Shown: positions 1-12,418, numbered from the stretch's first letter. The stretch: 64,000 bases of DNA from Diogma glabrata (GCA_963693315.1 OY856186.1:460287360-460351359); one strand, 5' to 3'. Notes: generated by a model from the letters alone, not told the origin. Program-made: numbers and translations.

Positions 1-625
1 GGAATCTTCCATTGTAATTAAAGCCAATAAATAATGCTTTCTCAAAACAGTTATTAAAATTAGAAATCAATTTTAACAATTAAACAAAACGACATTGGAA
101 TTTTTTCTTTGTTTACAACTTTTTTTTTATTTGCTTGATTGCAATTAAATACATCACTTTTGAATTAAAATATTATTGATTTATCACATCAAAGTTAAAT
201 AATACTATCAATTGACATTGATCTATATAAATTAAGTAGATTATTGGATGTTGTAATTCTTTTGAAAAGCAAAAATGGAATGAAATAATTTTTTCCAAAT
301 TAAAAATTGCAAAAATGTGATTTTGCTTTTGACCTCTTCTAATCAATCGTGTAATATTCGAAATTCAGCAAATGATTAACAACGACGTCTGTTCATTAGT
401 ATTGGAAATAAAAATTTAGTACGTTCGTTTGCTTTTTATAGTATATTCAAAATTTAACTAGCAGTTAAGTTTTAGAAAATTTTAAAATTATTATTAATGT
501 AAAAATGAACGGAAACTAATGAAATGCATTTTTATTGAATTGAAAACGAAGATGAATTTGGTTTTATTATTGTTTTGCGATTATTGCGATCGTTACAGTT
601 ACATCCTCTGGTTCTATCATCGTCG
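1..625. other. AT-rich intergenic DNA, no gene seen
   Basis: Very AT-rich sequence without a convincing ORF, repeat array or RNA gene. The change to balanced base composition near position 640 marks the edge of the retroelement remnant that follows. Confidence 0.6.
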
Positions 626-1477
626 TCACAACAAAAAATCATACAGTCCACTGCCGAGCCAGAGGCGTGAACAAAGTTGTTCATCTAATCTTTGCAGTAG
701 TTCGTACACGCGGTTATTGGAAGGATCGGCATGATCTCTCTCTCGCTGCGACAATTCACGTCTTACCTGTTCCAATTCATCGTGAAGAGGAATTAGGTAA
801 GATGCGAATGTCGCATTGGAGGGCTCAAAGCGCTGACTGACCGAAGCATTGGGAGGTCGTGGAGGTGATGCATCCCGCGACGTACCTCGACCAGCAGTCT
901 GCCTCCCGTCGGGAACGTAGGGGGGATGATCTTTGGAGGTACCGGCACGAGGAGTGGATTGATGGCCCGCCTTAATGGTCTCCACAGCCTCAGGGGATTC
1001 TTCGCCTTCACCCGCTGGAAGTTGAATCTTGAGGGCCTCTGTTACCGACTGATCCAACGTTATCTTGCCCTTACGTAGTTCCAGTGTCACTAGCTGAAAC
1101 TTATCACACGCCTCTAATGGGCCAACAGTCAGTGGAGCCGCTACTCCAGATCGTGCAATTCTCAAGAGCCGCTGCCGTAGATGTACCAATCTGGAATCCA
1201 CGATTTCCAGGATTTGAGCTCGTTCTTCGTCTACGGGACTGATTTTCTCCAGAAAGTTTTCACGGATGCCTTGAAGCTTCTTCACACACAAAGCTACTTC
1301 CCGCGTTGGATTTTTCTTTGCATTCTCGTGTGCCTCAAGAGGTTTCTGGGTAAGATCATCCTCCTCCACCTTTAATCTTTCCTGCAATAAAGTCTGCTGG
1401 ATCGATGTGAGACCTCTGATGTATCGAAGGTCACACTCTACCTTGAACTCGTCACGGTCTAACAGAAAGGGATTCAT
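626..1477 (-). pseudogene. Gag-like protein of an LTR retroelement, truncated
   Basis: Open minus-strand frame of about 284 codons from the ATG at 1477. A longer reading from 1528 adds 17 residues that look like leader, so I prefer 1477. The N-terminal 100 residues are charged and helical with the look of a retroelement Gag N-terminus. The middle is rich in Pro, Ser, Thr and Arg. The C-terminal part is again charged (ELEQVRRELSQRERD, coiled-coil-like). No zinc knuckle, protease or polymerase follows: the frame stops at 626 where AT-rich DNA begins, so the element seems cut there. Base composition (GC-richer) matches the envelope remnant just upstream on the same strand and differs from the flanks. 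The family assignment is inferred from composition and context and not from a diagnostic motif. Confidence 0.45.
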
Positions 1478-1915
1478 GATAACCGACGGAAGTTTCCCAC
1501 GCACACGCCAAAGCAAAACGAGAGACAACGAACCTAGACTATTTGAAATTTATGAGTCCCGTTACTGATTACCACGTGAATTGGTAGATCACTCACAATA
1601 GTAGACAATAAAACCAAAAGAAAAAAAAAATGGTAATGCCTAAGAAAACTATGACACTGTAGTGCTTGTAACTTAAAATTACGTTTAATTATGAACTTAA
1701 CAATATTTAAATATAAATAACTTGAATAAAACTAAATAGCACGCCCTTGATGATATTACCGTTGACCAAAGCACTCATGCAAGTATGGAGCTGAAAAAAA
1801 CGACACACAAGTATATTATAATTCCTTCAAGCACTATAAATTAATTTAAGGTTGGGAGTTACGATGAGTTTTGAGGTTTACTTGGGAACGGAGGGGTGCA
1901 TAGCATATTGAAGGA
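1478..1915 (-). other. Candidate LTR and leader between env-like and gag-like frames
   Basis: About 440 bp without coding capacity separates the end of the envelope frame (1916) from the Gag-like start (1477). On the minus strand it would hold the 3' end of env, an LTR and a leader. TGG-starting stretches at about 1511 and 1573 (minus) could be primer-binding sites, but neither follows a clear CA terminus. No second copy of the sequence was found in the window, so LTR status is inferred from position only. Confidence 0.3.
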
Positions 1916-4223
1916 TTAAGGAATATGCTCGGATACCTGGTTCACTCTTCGGTTAACGATGGTATATGTGATAATTTTCACGATCGCAACTACTCCCGTA
2001 GTAATCACCGTCGAAGAAATTATGCCAATTCCCAGCTTATTGATAAAGTTGGGATTGATTATGGCAGTTTTTATGGTGTTGAGTAGTGTGTCGTGAGACC
2101 TATAGGTATCGAGCCCTAAACTAACCAGCTTACCCGTGCGCTCGTATGCTATATGAAAGGAAAAGCTGGAATTAAGACTAGGCAGATCCACGCTACAGTA
2201 TTCATTTTGGTGGTCTAAATATATGATGTACCGATTGGTGTTACATTGGAAGAACGGATCACGTAAGGTGCAGTTACTCACGTACTCCACGTTACCTGTG
2301 CTCTGTATCTCGGTAGCTTGAACGATTATATAAGGTGGTATGGAACACCCGACACACCCATACGTGTACACGACATTAATTTTACACGACGGTTTTGTTA
2401 CGTATAAGCTACTAATGTCGATGTTTCCAATATCGACTCGGAAGCTGCCTGAAGTTCGAGCGCGGGTAAGTATTTTTCCATCATTATAAATGGTGTTGGT
2501 CAATATGTAGCTAACACTGGGTTTGGTCATCGTACGAACACGGACCAACGCCTGCTCTGGGGAGGTGCATCTGTTTTGCAGGAGATTGAGGAGCAACTGA
2601 TGGAAGACGGTGAGTAAATTGCTTTACCTCCACCTAGACTAATTTGATATTCCCCAATCAGACCCTCTAAGGGAAAGTTTAGCGGGGACACTGGCTGGTG
2701 GGTAACCTCACTACCATTCCGCACAAGAGTGTGAGGGATGTGGATTTGTTCATAATTGAGCCCTGACAGAATGATAGGCATATCTATCCCAGTAAGCTGC
2801 CCATCCGCTAGATTTATTTTATTGGTATTGGGGGTAAACCTATACATACTGTCGTGCACTAAGACCCCTGTAGAATCCAACAAGGTGGTTTTTACACCGA
2901 TGCTCCATGATTCCATTGACGATTCATAAATGACAACGTTGGGACCCCGGGATCGCTGAATTCTCCAAAGCCACCACACACATTGCGTGGAATAGAAGCA
3001 AGATCCACAACCCAGCGTTTCCAGGGCACAACCATGACCGTACGGCTGATCGGGCTGAATTTGATCGAGAAATTGAGGATGTAAGGATTGTTTGTTGCAA
3101 GTTCCTTCCTCCCAACAGCCACCCGATCCCTTACAATTATATATACTTTGGACACTAAGCTCGAATTCATTAGATTCATAAATGGGATAATAGGATTTAT
3201 CGATGCTGGCCTCGACAAACTCTAATTGGGACATAGCACCGTTGGCTAATTTAAAACAGATCATTTCGCCAATGTTTGCTGTGAAACTATAACTTTTTAT
3301 CTCTTTACAATCCTCATCACTGCAGACCGTTCCCTCACTGCCAATAAACAAGGTCTGACTGCACGCATCGACTCGAATTCCCAATCCCAATAACAACACG
3401 AAAAAGAGTAAGACTCCACCCTGACTGATCTTGCTTTTCAAATAAGCACCCTTGGTAGCAGCCCTGAATTCGTGATCGTTTGCATGAAGATCTTGGAAGT
3501 TTTCAATCTTTACCATGCTGCCTACTAACGCCTTATATTTATTCTCCTCATATTGTTCAGATGCCGCCACCACGTTGGTCTTAAAAATATTTGGTCGAGC
3601 TCACTAAAGCGATCTACTATACGTGGGTTGGAATCGCCTTCCTCCACTGCGCAGTGGTTGAGGGAGACCCTCGACCCATGCACCAGTGTGGATTCCTGAG
3701 GTGTGATAAGACCCATGCGGATTAAATCTCGATTTAACCGCCGATGGCGATCGAGCTTCCCTTTATTCTTTTGTCTTTGATGGAGGGCTTGACACCAACC
3801 TCTCAGTCTCCTGAAATACCATGTGATGAGGCAGTATATCACTAAACCAATGGTAACAAATATCACCAAGAAAAACAAAACCAGCAAGAGACTGAACGCA
3901 GTGGATGAACATCGATAAACGAGTTCATCTTTAAAACAAGCCACGCATCCTTGGCAGTCGTATCGGGCAATAATATCTCCAGCGCAACCCGTGCAATTAT
4001 ATGCGATCAACCCCAAAAACATACCTTTTATAATTCGGTCGCTGTCTACGATTGCAACGGGAATGGTATTAATCGTTAAGCTACACCGCTCCCCTTGCTT
4101 CATGTTGGATATGATAATATCTCCGTACATCCCTACCACGTTGGGACAGCCACGAATTACCACGGTGACTGCGGCAAGTAGCGCTAGTATTAGTAACATG
4201 GGGGGCGCTTCAACTAGAGACAT
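1916..4223 (-). pseudogene. Gn/Gc-type envelope glycoprotein remnant (bunyavirus-like), two frameshifts
   Basis: Three overlapping minus-strand frames (4223-3525, 3573-2527, 2596-1916) read as one glycoprotein broken by shifts near 3525-3573 and 2527-2596. First part: signal peptide, short Cys-rich ectodomain, a long hydrophobic transmembrane segment and a basic cytoplasmic stretch, as in the end of a Gn subunit. Second part: a second hydrophobic signal-like segment, then a Cys-rich ectodomain with a Gly/Cys/Trp-rich block (about 2960-3060) like a class II fusion-loop region. Third part: more Cys pairs, N-glycosylation sites, and a C-terminal transmembrane anchor with a short basic tail. This layout is known from phlebovirus-like Gc proteins and from envelopes acquired by invertebrate LTR retroelements. 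No polymerase or nucleoprotein lies beside it. Whether it came with an LTR element or as a viral insertion cannot be settled here; the Gag-like frame downstream favours an LTR element. Confidence 0.6.
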
Positions 4224-5739
4224 GGTTGCTGTTCTAACACTTCTTCCAAAGATACCGAACCAATCAAAAAAAACGGTTGATCAATTATATTGAAAATATG
4301 TTGATGCGTAGGTGAAATTAGTTTTCTCTACCTTGAACCAGTTATTAAGTTGACTAAATGCTGTTTCAGTTTGTGAACAAACTGATAGTGAAATGAACGA
4401 CAAAATTTATTGAACTACTTAGAAGCGTTGCGTGTACCGATATTAACAGAAGTTTTTTTATTTATTTGATTTACAGTGTCCAAAAATTATAAGTACTGTA
4501 CCGTTACTTACACTAAATCATACAACTTAGAAATGATCTCAAATCTCGAAAAAACTAAATTTCTGGTTATTATTACTATTATATAATTTATGGATTCAAG
4601 CTTAATGATATATTGAAAAAAAATTATTAAAATTTGTTTGTTTGATTTCTTTTTCGTTTATTATACAATGCAATACTAATCTATCATCTATAAGATGAGA
4701 TTTATTGGAATGAGTATGTTTATACGTTCCAATTTAATTTAATTCCTAATTTAATATAGCACATAAATGTCCCCAACTTGATCCAAAACAAAACCGACCA
4801 AAATTGAAGTACTTCTGTATATATATATAAAAAAAAAGTAAAAAAAAACTAATAATAATATTTAAACAAAATATATATAAAAACCCCAATAACCACCAAA
4901 AAATATAAATTGCCATCAATACGCAATTCACAAAACGAAATAAAACTTTTAATATAATTTATCAAAAAAACATTTTATTAAAATATGTGAGTGAGAAGAA
5001 CATGGCTTGCGAGCAGACAATTGGCACGTAGGAACTGGCAAAACAAATGAATATCAGGACTAGCTGTTTTGAACTGGAAATGTAAGAAACTGATATTTTA
5101 AAAAAAAAATAATATTCAAGAGAGTCCTAATTTCTGTTGTTACCATAAAGCAAGTTGCTGGTTATAGAAACTCCAGTAATTGGACTAAGATCAAATAGGT
5201 CAAGTTCGCTTGAACTCGAGGTTGTTTGCTAGTCCAGATCTAGTAGAATGAATCGAAGTAAAATGAAGAGAAATAAAAACACTATTAAAAGAACAGAGAA
5301 AACAAAACAAAACAAAACTCATATGAATAATTAATAACAGTAAGCACGAATTATAATTAAACCAATCACACCCTGAAGCCAAAATAGGTGGTGTTGCTAC
5401 TCCACCGCTACCACTAGGGGTAAGAGTACAATTGTAATGGATTTGGATATGAGGAGGGTTAGGACTATCAAGCACTTTCGATGAACGCCCACAGTTCCTT
5501 TACACGCGACAATGCATATAGCGAAGTTGAACCGGACGCCCATCGGGAAGGCTATCTACGAGGATTCAGAATGTCTTGCTAACCAAACAAGCCAAATCTA
5601 ACAGTCTTCAACTGGAATTATCTCGCGACAAATCATTCTGAATCCTTCTTCATTCGGTTTCCGAAATGTTTCACGAAACTTACGGGTTATTCAACAGCAA
5701 CATCCAAACCGCCAAACCACAAAATAAAACTAAAACTAA
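4224..5739. other. AT-rich intergenic DNA
   Basis: No gene recognised. Poly-A/poly-T tracts dominate 4440-5000. Short ORFs here have low-complexity translations (runs of Phe, Tyr, Ile) and are not supported. Confidence 0.6.
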
Positions 5740-6050
5740 TCAACAAGACTGGTTAAATCCGCGCTGAGATACTTCGAAAATTTTAAATAAAGTCTTCGAC
5801 ATATCACAGAACCAAACAGACTATCAACAGCCACAAAATCAACAAACAACATATCTTAAACCCTAAATACAAAAACTGGATAAGTCCGCGCCAAGATATT
5901 TCGACACTTCAAGCCGAAAGTCATTGAAACATCCCAGAACCAAACAGACTATCAACAGTAACGAAAAACAAAAAAAAATACTAAACTTAAAACTGTTACA
6001 CAAACAAAAACTGGATTATCCCGCGGTAAAACATTTCGGAATTATAATTA
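5740..6050. repeat. Degenerate tandem repeat, about 125-135 bp unit
   Basis: Three units are recognisable by the blocks CTGGTTAAATCCGCGC (about 5751), CTGGATAAGTCCGCGC (about 5876) and CTGGATTATCCCGCGG (about 6011), with AGAACCAAACAGACTATCAA between them in the first two. The units have diverged and one carries extra A-rich sequence. Confidence 0.6.
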
Positions 6051-7770
6051 AGACTGGAGCAACAACACTAACTACTTTCCACACAATAATTTGTTCTCCA
6101 CCAAATTCTACCGAAGCCAGTGATCAGCTGATTTGCCCTATCATTTAATGCTGAGAACATTCCATTCAATTAACCCAAGTAGCAATTCTGCTTGTTAAAA
6201 TAGGCAATAATCATTTACAGAGTATCCCAATTGAAGCATTTGCCAATTTACCTAAACATATGTTTCTAACCTTTATACACATAAAACCCAAAAAAATTGT
6301 GTTTCCAAAACCTTACTCAATATGTTTTTTTTCTTCCTTTGGATAAATACTAAATAAGAGTATGTTTTTATTCGTATGTTTTTATGTCTTTATTTATTTT
6401 TAAATTTAGAAGAAGAACACTACAAATCAATATCCAAGGAATCTAATACTTAATATCTAATACTTTTTAACGAGGATCTATCGAAAATACGCCACACATG
6501 TTTCTCGAATACTAACCGATGTGGTATAGCATCTTATAAAGCAACCTGAATGGTAAACAAAACAAAATAAAAAAGATGTTTCGCTTGAGAATACAAAGAG
6601 AATTTAATTGCTTAAACTTTTTGGATTATATATTTTTACCGTCGGGTCAGTTATATTTATAATTAATTTACTAATATTTAAATTTATTAAATGTTACCAA
6701 TTTAATATTTTCTGGACTCCATCGGGAACTCCGTACCTACAATTTTGACAGACCCGTGCGCATCCAATTTATCTAATCTTGAGAATATCAAAAACTCTAT
6801 AACACGTCTATTAAGTTATTGTATAAATGTACATAACGCAAATCATATCATTATATTCATTGATAGTATTTGCATTCATTAATTTACTCCGATACATATT
6901 ATTAGAATAAAATAACTTTTTTCCTACATTTACTTCATCTATAGAGGACTTACACAACATTTGTAGGTTATAATTCTAAAATCAAAGTAAAGAATGCTAC
7001 TTGGGAATACTCATAACACACTTCAGACACAACTTACCCCTTTAGTTGACCTATGGATAAAGACACAAGCCTGAATTTCATTCGGCTCATGAATAAATGA
7101 GCCATAATTGGGCGCCACTGTGACGTCAGCCATGCTAGCTAGGCCCCAGATGGGAGTGAAGCTTGCACTTACTAACGTCAAAGAATTGTTTTCCTGACCG
7201 TATGCCCGATTCCCGCTCTATCGACTTGGCTCAGTCTAAAACGATCGTGGGTTTGAATCGGCAGTCAGGAAACCCTTGAAGTGAGCGGTTGCTAGATAGA
7301 AAAAGGCAGATTGTTGTCCCTACTTACCATATTCCTACTTACCATGATTTCCGTTGAGCCATGTTCTCTCTTCACCAATTATTCTACTAACCACCTATAC
7401 ATTAGAGGAACCGAACCATCCTCCCTTTAGCGTGGGTATGAACCACACTATGCATGTCATCCCTACCCCGCCATTTTTTTTATTTGTTTATTAGACCAAG
7501 GTGACCACAGAAACATGCGGAATATTATTATCCAATTATAATTTGAACTTACAACTAAACTCACCAAATTCTTTTTTTTCTCCCGCTGTCAACTCCACAA
7601 TGTCATCCAGATATCAATAAAACGCCAAATTTTCATTTTCTCAACGTTACACGTATATTTGTAATTTATAACATATATCCCGTCAAACAATTTTAACATT
7701 TGGGCTTGTAAAATATATGTTTTGCGTCCTTGTGTATGAGACAAGCGCAGTACGACACAAGTCATTAAGA
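6051..7770. other. Intergenic DNA, no gene seen
   Basis: Mostly AT-rich. The stretch 7080-7450 is more GC-balanced and could be an old repeat, but no ORF, terminal repeat or intact polymerase III promoter could be supported. Confidence 0.5.
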
Positions 7771-7779
7771 AGTACACAC

Positions 7780-8300
7780 ACAATGCATTAAACCCCTTAG
7801 CGCAAGCGCTTGTACCGACGGTGTACAATCTCTTGCGTATGAGCACCGAACAGGCGCAAAGGATTGATTATAGACAGCCTCAAAAGTGTGTTTAATATCT
7901 ATTCTGTTTAGCACTGACGGTGTACAGTATCTTGCGCATGAGCACAGAACAAGCTCAAAGGGCTGTTTATGGTCAGTCTCAACAGTATGTTTAATGTCCA
8001 TGTCACTTGCACTGACAGCGTACAAACTCTTGCGCATGAGCACAGAACAGGCGCAAAAGATTGATTATAGACAGCCTCAAAAGTGTGTTTAATATCCATC
8101 CCTTTTAGCACTGACGGTGTACAGTATCTTGCGCTTGAGCACAGAACAAGCTCATAGCAATGCTTATGGGCAGCCTCAAAAGTATGTTGCATATCCATTT
8201 CACTTGCACCGATGGTTTAAAACCCTTTGCGTATGGGCACAGAACAAGCTTAAAGTAGTGCTTATAGGCAGCCTCAAATGTGTGTTAGCAAGCACATCTG
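7780..8300. repeat. Minisatellite, 98-99 bp unit in an A-B dimer pattern
   Basis: Five copies of a block around GAGCACAGAACA(A/G)GC begin at about 7841, 7940, 8038, 8137 and 8235, giving spacings of 99, 98, 99 and 98 bp. Copies 1 and 3 share ATTGATTATAGACAGCCTC; copies 2 and 4 share GCACTGACGGTGTACAGTATC upstream. The real higher-order unit is therefore about 197 bp. Because one unit is nearly 33 codons, overlapping ORFs on both strands translate to imperfect 33-residue repeats. I read these as by-products of the array and not as genes. Confidence 0.85.
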
Positions 8301-8529
8301 TACTTGTTGTGCAATAAAAATAACAATATTGCATATACGTGTTATAAAGTGAATGAAAAAACTAGGCAAGAAGATGTAACACATATTTAAAATATCCTCC
8401 CCATTTGAGTATGAGTTATGTAAACATTTATTTGAAAAAAAAACGCAATTGTTTATTTATAGTTTTATTTAAATTAGTTCAAATAATATTTCAATCAAAT
8501 AATATATAATATACAAATACTATACCTAC

Positions 8530-8576
8530 TATAATATAATTTTATATAATATAATATAATATAATATAATTTTTCA
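8530..8576. repeat. ATAAT microsatellite
   Basis: A run of about six TATAA/ATAAT pentamers inside a longer AT tract. Confidence 0.8.
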
Positions 8577-8714
8577 GTTTATTTTTAAAATGCACAAAAT
8601 AAATCACTTCAAAATCTATATTCAAACTGCCAAAGCAAAGTTGGTAATCGTAGGAGTCGAATTGTAAATAACGACATATGTATGTTAACCAAAAATAAAT
8701 TATTTTTTTATTAT

Positions 8715-9225
8715 TTGATGAGTGCGAGCGCGGTTCATGCACGGAACATGCACTCTTACATGAACAACTTGTAATACCTAATCATTAATTTTTTTTAGTA
8801 TAACGGCGAACGCGGACCATGCTCAAAACATACATAGTTACATATGTTTTGTGTGTACAATACTAATTTATATCATGCTCTTCAGTAAGGAAGAACGCGG
8901 CTCATCCGCAGTACATGCACCAAATAATTCTTTCTGTTGTTACATTAATTTATGTTAGTTAGGTAGGGACGAGCGCCAGCCGTGCCCAGAACATACACAC
9001 AAACTTGTATCATTATTTTTAACTGAAAAATTTGTTATTCTTGTATATATTTTCTGTATTATATAGCGACGAGCGCGGTTCATGCTCAAAACACCCACAA
9101 TAACACATGTTTTGTGTTAACAATAATAATTTATTTATATTTAGATTTTAGTAATTTATGTATTTCCTTTCTTTTGGTAAGGGAGAACACCGACCATGCC
9201 CAGAACAGGCAAACGAAAATGTATT
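8715..9225. repeat. Irregular repeats with GAGCGCGGTTCATGC core
   Basis: A GC-rich 30-35-bp core recurs at about 8726, 8807, 8892, 8970, 9070 and 9184, each starting GA(A/G)CGC(G/C) and followed by a short copy of CAGAACAT(A/G)CAC. Spacing is uneven (78-114 bp) because the AT-rich linkers differ in length. The core and the 7.8-8.3 kb minisatellite both contain GCACAGAACA-like words, so the two fields may share an origin. Confidence 0.65.
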
Positions 9226-9514
9226 TTTGTATGTTTATAATCCAAAAAATTGTTTTTATAACCAAAAATTGCAGGTTTCCCACGCGACATGCACAAGGCA
9301 TACAGAAAAGATCAAACTTCTGTGGTTGCTAAGTACTTGTACTGTGTTTGAGAACAACCAACAAGAAAAGGACATGCAAAGGCGCTTGTAGAAAATTTGA
9401 AAAGTTATATTTTTTGTGTACGTAAAACAGGCGCAAGATAAAATATTGGGCATATTTGCGCTTGTTGAACAGACGCACAGACGCGGTTTGTTTGACGGGT
9501 ATTTTTATTTTTTT

Positions 9515-10430
9515 GTATTTTCTTTATAATTAGTAAATAATATTTTCCTTTACTTAACACAATCACTTCCAAAGGAAAACACAAAATTACTAGAATTTAT
9601 CTGATTGCAAATTTTTACATAACATAATATTTTTTTAGTATTTTCTTTATCATTAACCAATAATGTTTTCCTTTACTTAACACAATCACTTCCAAAGGAA
9701 AACCCAAAATTACTAGAATTTATCTGATTACAGATTTTTACATAACATAATTTTTTTTTTAGTATTTTCTTTATCATTAACCAATAATATTTTCCTTTAC
9801 TTAACACAATCACTTCCAAAGGAAAACACAAAATTACTAGAATTGATCTGATTACAGGTTTTTACATAAAATAATTTGTTTAGTATTTTCTTTATCATTA
9901 ACCAATAATATTTTCCTTTACTTAACACAATCACTTTCAAAGGAAAACCCAAAATTACTAGAATTTATCTGATTACAGATTTTTACATAACATAATTTTT
10001 TTTTTAGTATTTTCTTTATCATTAACCAATAATATTTTCCTTTACTTAACACAATCACTTCCAAAGGAAAACACAAAATTACTAGAATTGATCTGATTAC
10101 AGGTTTTTACATAAAATAATTTTTTTAGTATTTTCTTTATCATTAACCAATAATATTTTCCTTTACTTAACACAATCACTTTCAAAGGAAAACCCAAAAT
10201 TACTAGAATTTATCTGATTACGGATTTTTACATAACATAATTTTTTTTTTAGTATTTTCTTTATCATTAACCAATAATATTTTCCTTTACTTAACACAAT
10301 CACTTCCAAAGGAAAACACAAAATTACTAGAATTTATCTGATTACAGATTTTTGCATAACATAATTTTTTTTTAGTATTTTCTTTATCATTAACCAATAA
10401 GACTTTCCTTTACTTAACACAATCAGACCA
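9515..10430. repeat. Tandem array, 121-124 bp unit, eight copies
   Basis: The block ACTTAACACAATCACTT recurs at about 9561, 9684, 9808, 9929, 10053, 10174, 10298 and 10421 (spacings 123, 124, 121, 124, 121, 124, 123). The alternating 124/121 spacing in the middle implies that later copies spread as dimers. Each unit carries a 9-bp inverted repeat, TTTTCCTTT and AAAGGAAAA, around a 19-nt loop. The last copy breaks off after AATCA. Identity between inner copies is high, so the array is recent or homogenised. Confidence 0.9.
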
Positions 10431-11678
10431 AATAAATTTAAAAAAAACAACTGTAAATTAAAATACGAAATCGCAAAATCACTAACGGTACACTCCTCGA
10501 CACACAAAAAAATAAACCCAAAACAAAACTCAACTAAAAATTACTAAACAGAAAATAAAATAAAAAAAACCCAAACAACCGACCGACTTCAACCGCGTAT
10601 CAAAACTTAGTCCCAACCAAAACCATCTCATCCCAGTTTACACCTAGGTGTCATCCGATCTTTTATTAAAATGCTGAAAGAAATGCATTTAAGACAAAAA
10701 AATAGAAAAATGTTTCTAAGAATTCACTAAACTGTGAAAATAGTTAAAAATTTCTCATAATTAAAGAAAAGACTTTATCATATTTCGAGAAATAATTTAA
10801 ATTATTATAACTCGGTTTCAGTTTTAATGTGGGAAAGACAGAAATTAGATAATTTTTGAAAACGTTTTTGCACTGATTACAAAAACGAAGCATGGGAACC
10901 GTTAGAATTTAAGTGGATAAACATGTTTTGCAAAATTGCCAAAACGAAACATGGGAACGGTTGTAATTTAATTATGAATATTACGAATTATTAGAAAAAC
11001 TGAAACTTAGATAAATGGGTTTGAGAAGTTGGGTAAAATGTCATGAGACACAAAATTTATGAATTCAAATCTGGAATCGGGCACCTTGTGACGAAGGAAA
11101 GTAATAAAGGAAAGTAAAAAAAAAATTACCATGAATGGGGATGTTACGAAATATCCTTCGTTACATGCGGCATATAATGTCTGGTACTTTAAATGGACCT
11201 CCATTTTCTAAAAAGTTGAAAACCCTGTATAGTAGTTTACTCGTCACATTATGGGTATTTATGAAGACAATGCAAGTAGGTAGCATCAAAATGCATTTCG
11301 GTAATTAGCTTGGCAACTTTATCAAATCCAAAAATAAGGTAGTTGTACGTAGTTGTACGTAAGGATAATTGACTTGATAATTGACGTTATCTAAAGTTTA
11401 CTTCGGTCACGCAGGATCTCAGTATAACATTAACCCATAACTTGATTTATTTCTTCAGCTGCTTAATAAAACTCTATTAAGTGCACTGTCCAAAAGGAGA
11501 TAAATAAGTCGATCAATTTGTTGGACATTTTCATAAGTCACACAAGCTCCATGCTTGAATTCAATATCTTCCGTAAACCGACATGTTATTATTTCTTGGC
11601 GTTCATGCTCCATGTAGGAGCGTTGCCAGGCTAATCAGCTTTGAATATTCACCGTTATCCGCCGTCAAAGGTAAAACG
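10431..11678. other. Intergenic DNA, no gene seen
   Basis: AT-rich. Two short local duplications are visible (AGTTGTACGT twice near 11342; an AACGAARCATGGGAACSGTT motif twice near 10884 and 10942). No ORF with recognisable content. Confidence 0.5.
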
Positions 11679-12068
11679 TAAAGGTTCAAACACAATAGAT
11701 CCGTTTCGTTCCGTTCGTTTTTTATCCGCCTCAATCCGTTCGTTTTATAAAACACAATACAACCGCTCCCTCTTTAACAATCCAAAAAGTAAAAACTTAT
11801 ATTTTATTTATATTTTTATGTATTATTTTATAGATTTGCTAAATTATATATTCTTCATATTTTCTGAAATTTGTTTATTTATATAAATATGTAGAAAAAA
11901 TAAACAATATTTGAGGTTATGTCTTCCGTAAAAGTTTGAATTTGTGTTTAGTGTCCGTTTCGCTTTTTTCCCCTCCGTTCATTGTGTTTTAATTTCCGTT
12001 TTACATATAAACTGACAGTTCAAATATAACGGAGCGGACGGAACGGATCTATTGTGTTTGCACCTTTA
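11679..12068. mobile_element. MITE with about 40-bp terminal inverted repeats and TA duplication
   Basis: The left end AAGGTTCAAACACAATAGAT (11681) is the near-perfect reverse complement of the right end ATCTATTGTGTTTGCACCTT (to 12066). The match continues inward through GATCCGTTTCGTTCCGTTCG and its partner. TA flanks both ends (11679-11680 and 12067-12068), as expected for a Tc1/mariner-type or other TA-targeting transposase. The inside has no coding capacity, so it is non-autonomous. Confidence 0.85.
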
Positions 12069-12418
12069 AAGTTCGCATCAGTTTCTATCTAAAAAAAACG
12101 ATTCCAACCCATTCATTCTCATTCAAAAACCGCATAGGAACGATTGAAAACGGCTCTATCGTTTTCTATCATTTTTTTACGTTAAAAACGATAGTTTGTT
12201 AACAATACCGAATAGGTGGTCGATATAGACTACCAAAGAATCTAGCATTTTGGGTGAAAAGTATTTATTCTTCTGTGGACAGGATTATAGGATTATCGAA
12301 AAAAGATGATAGCCAAATTTAAAGTTTTGGTAAAAATTAAAATTAAGAATTAAATCGAATTTAGATAAATAAAAAAAATTACTGATCCGTTTTTTGGTTC
12401 ACTATTGAACTTTCTAAA

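Noticed and set aside
2527..3573. Programmed frameshifting as an explanation for the overlapping envelope frames
   Set aside because: Two separate shifts without slippery heptamers, in a locus without pol; ordinary decay is simpler.
7227..7259. TGGCTCAGTCT and GGGTTTGAATC, resembling polymerase III A and B boxes (tRNA or SINE)
   Set aside because: Box starts are only about 22 nt apart, half the tRNA distance; no acceptor stem or cloverleaf can be formed and no SINE tail follows.
7589..8317. Several overlapping ORFs of 66-96 codons on both strands
   Set aside because: They are periodic translations of the 98-99-bp minisatellite and shift frame between units.
7780..10430. Regularly spaced direct repeats, as in a CRISPR array
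   Set aside because: Whole units are repeated with no unique spacers, unit length exceeds 90 bp, no cas genes, eukaryotic context.
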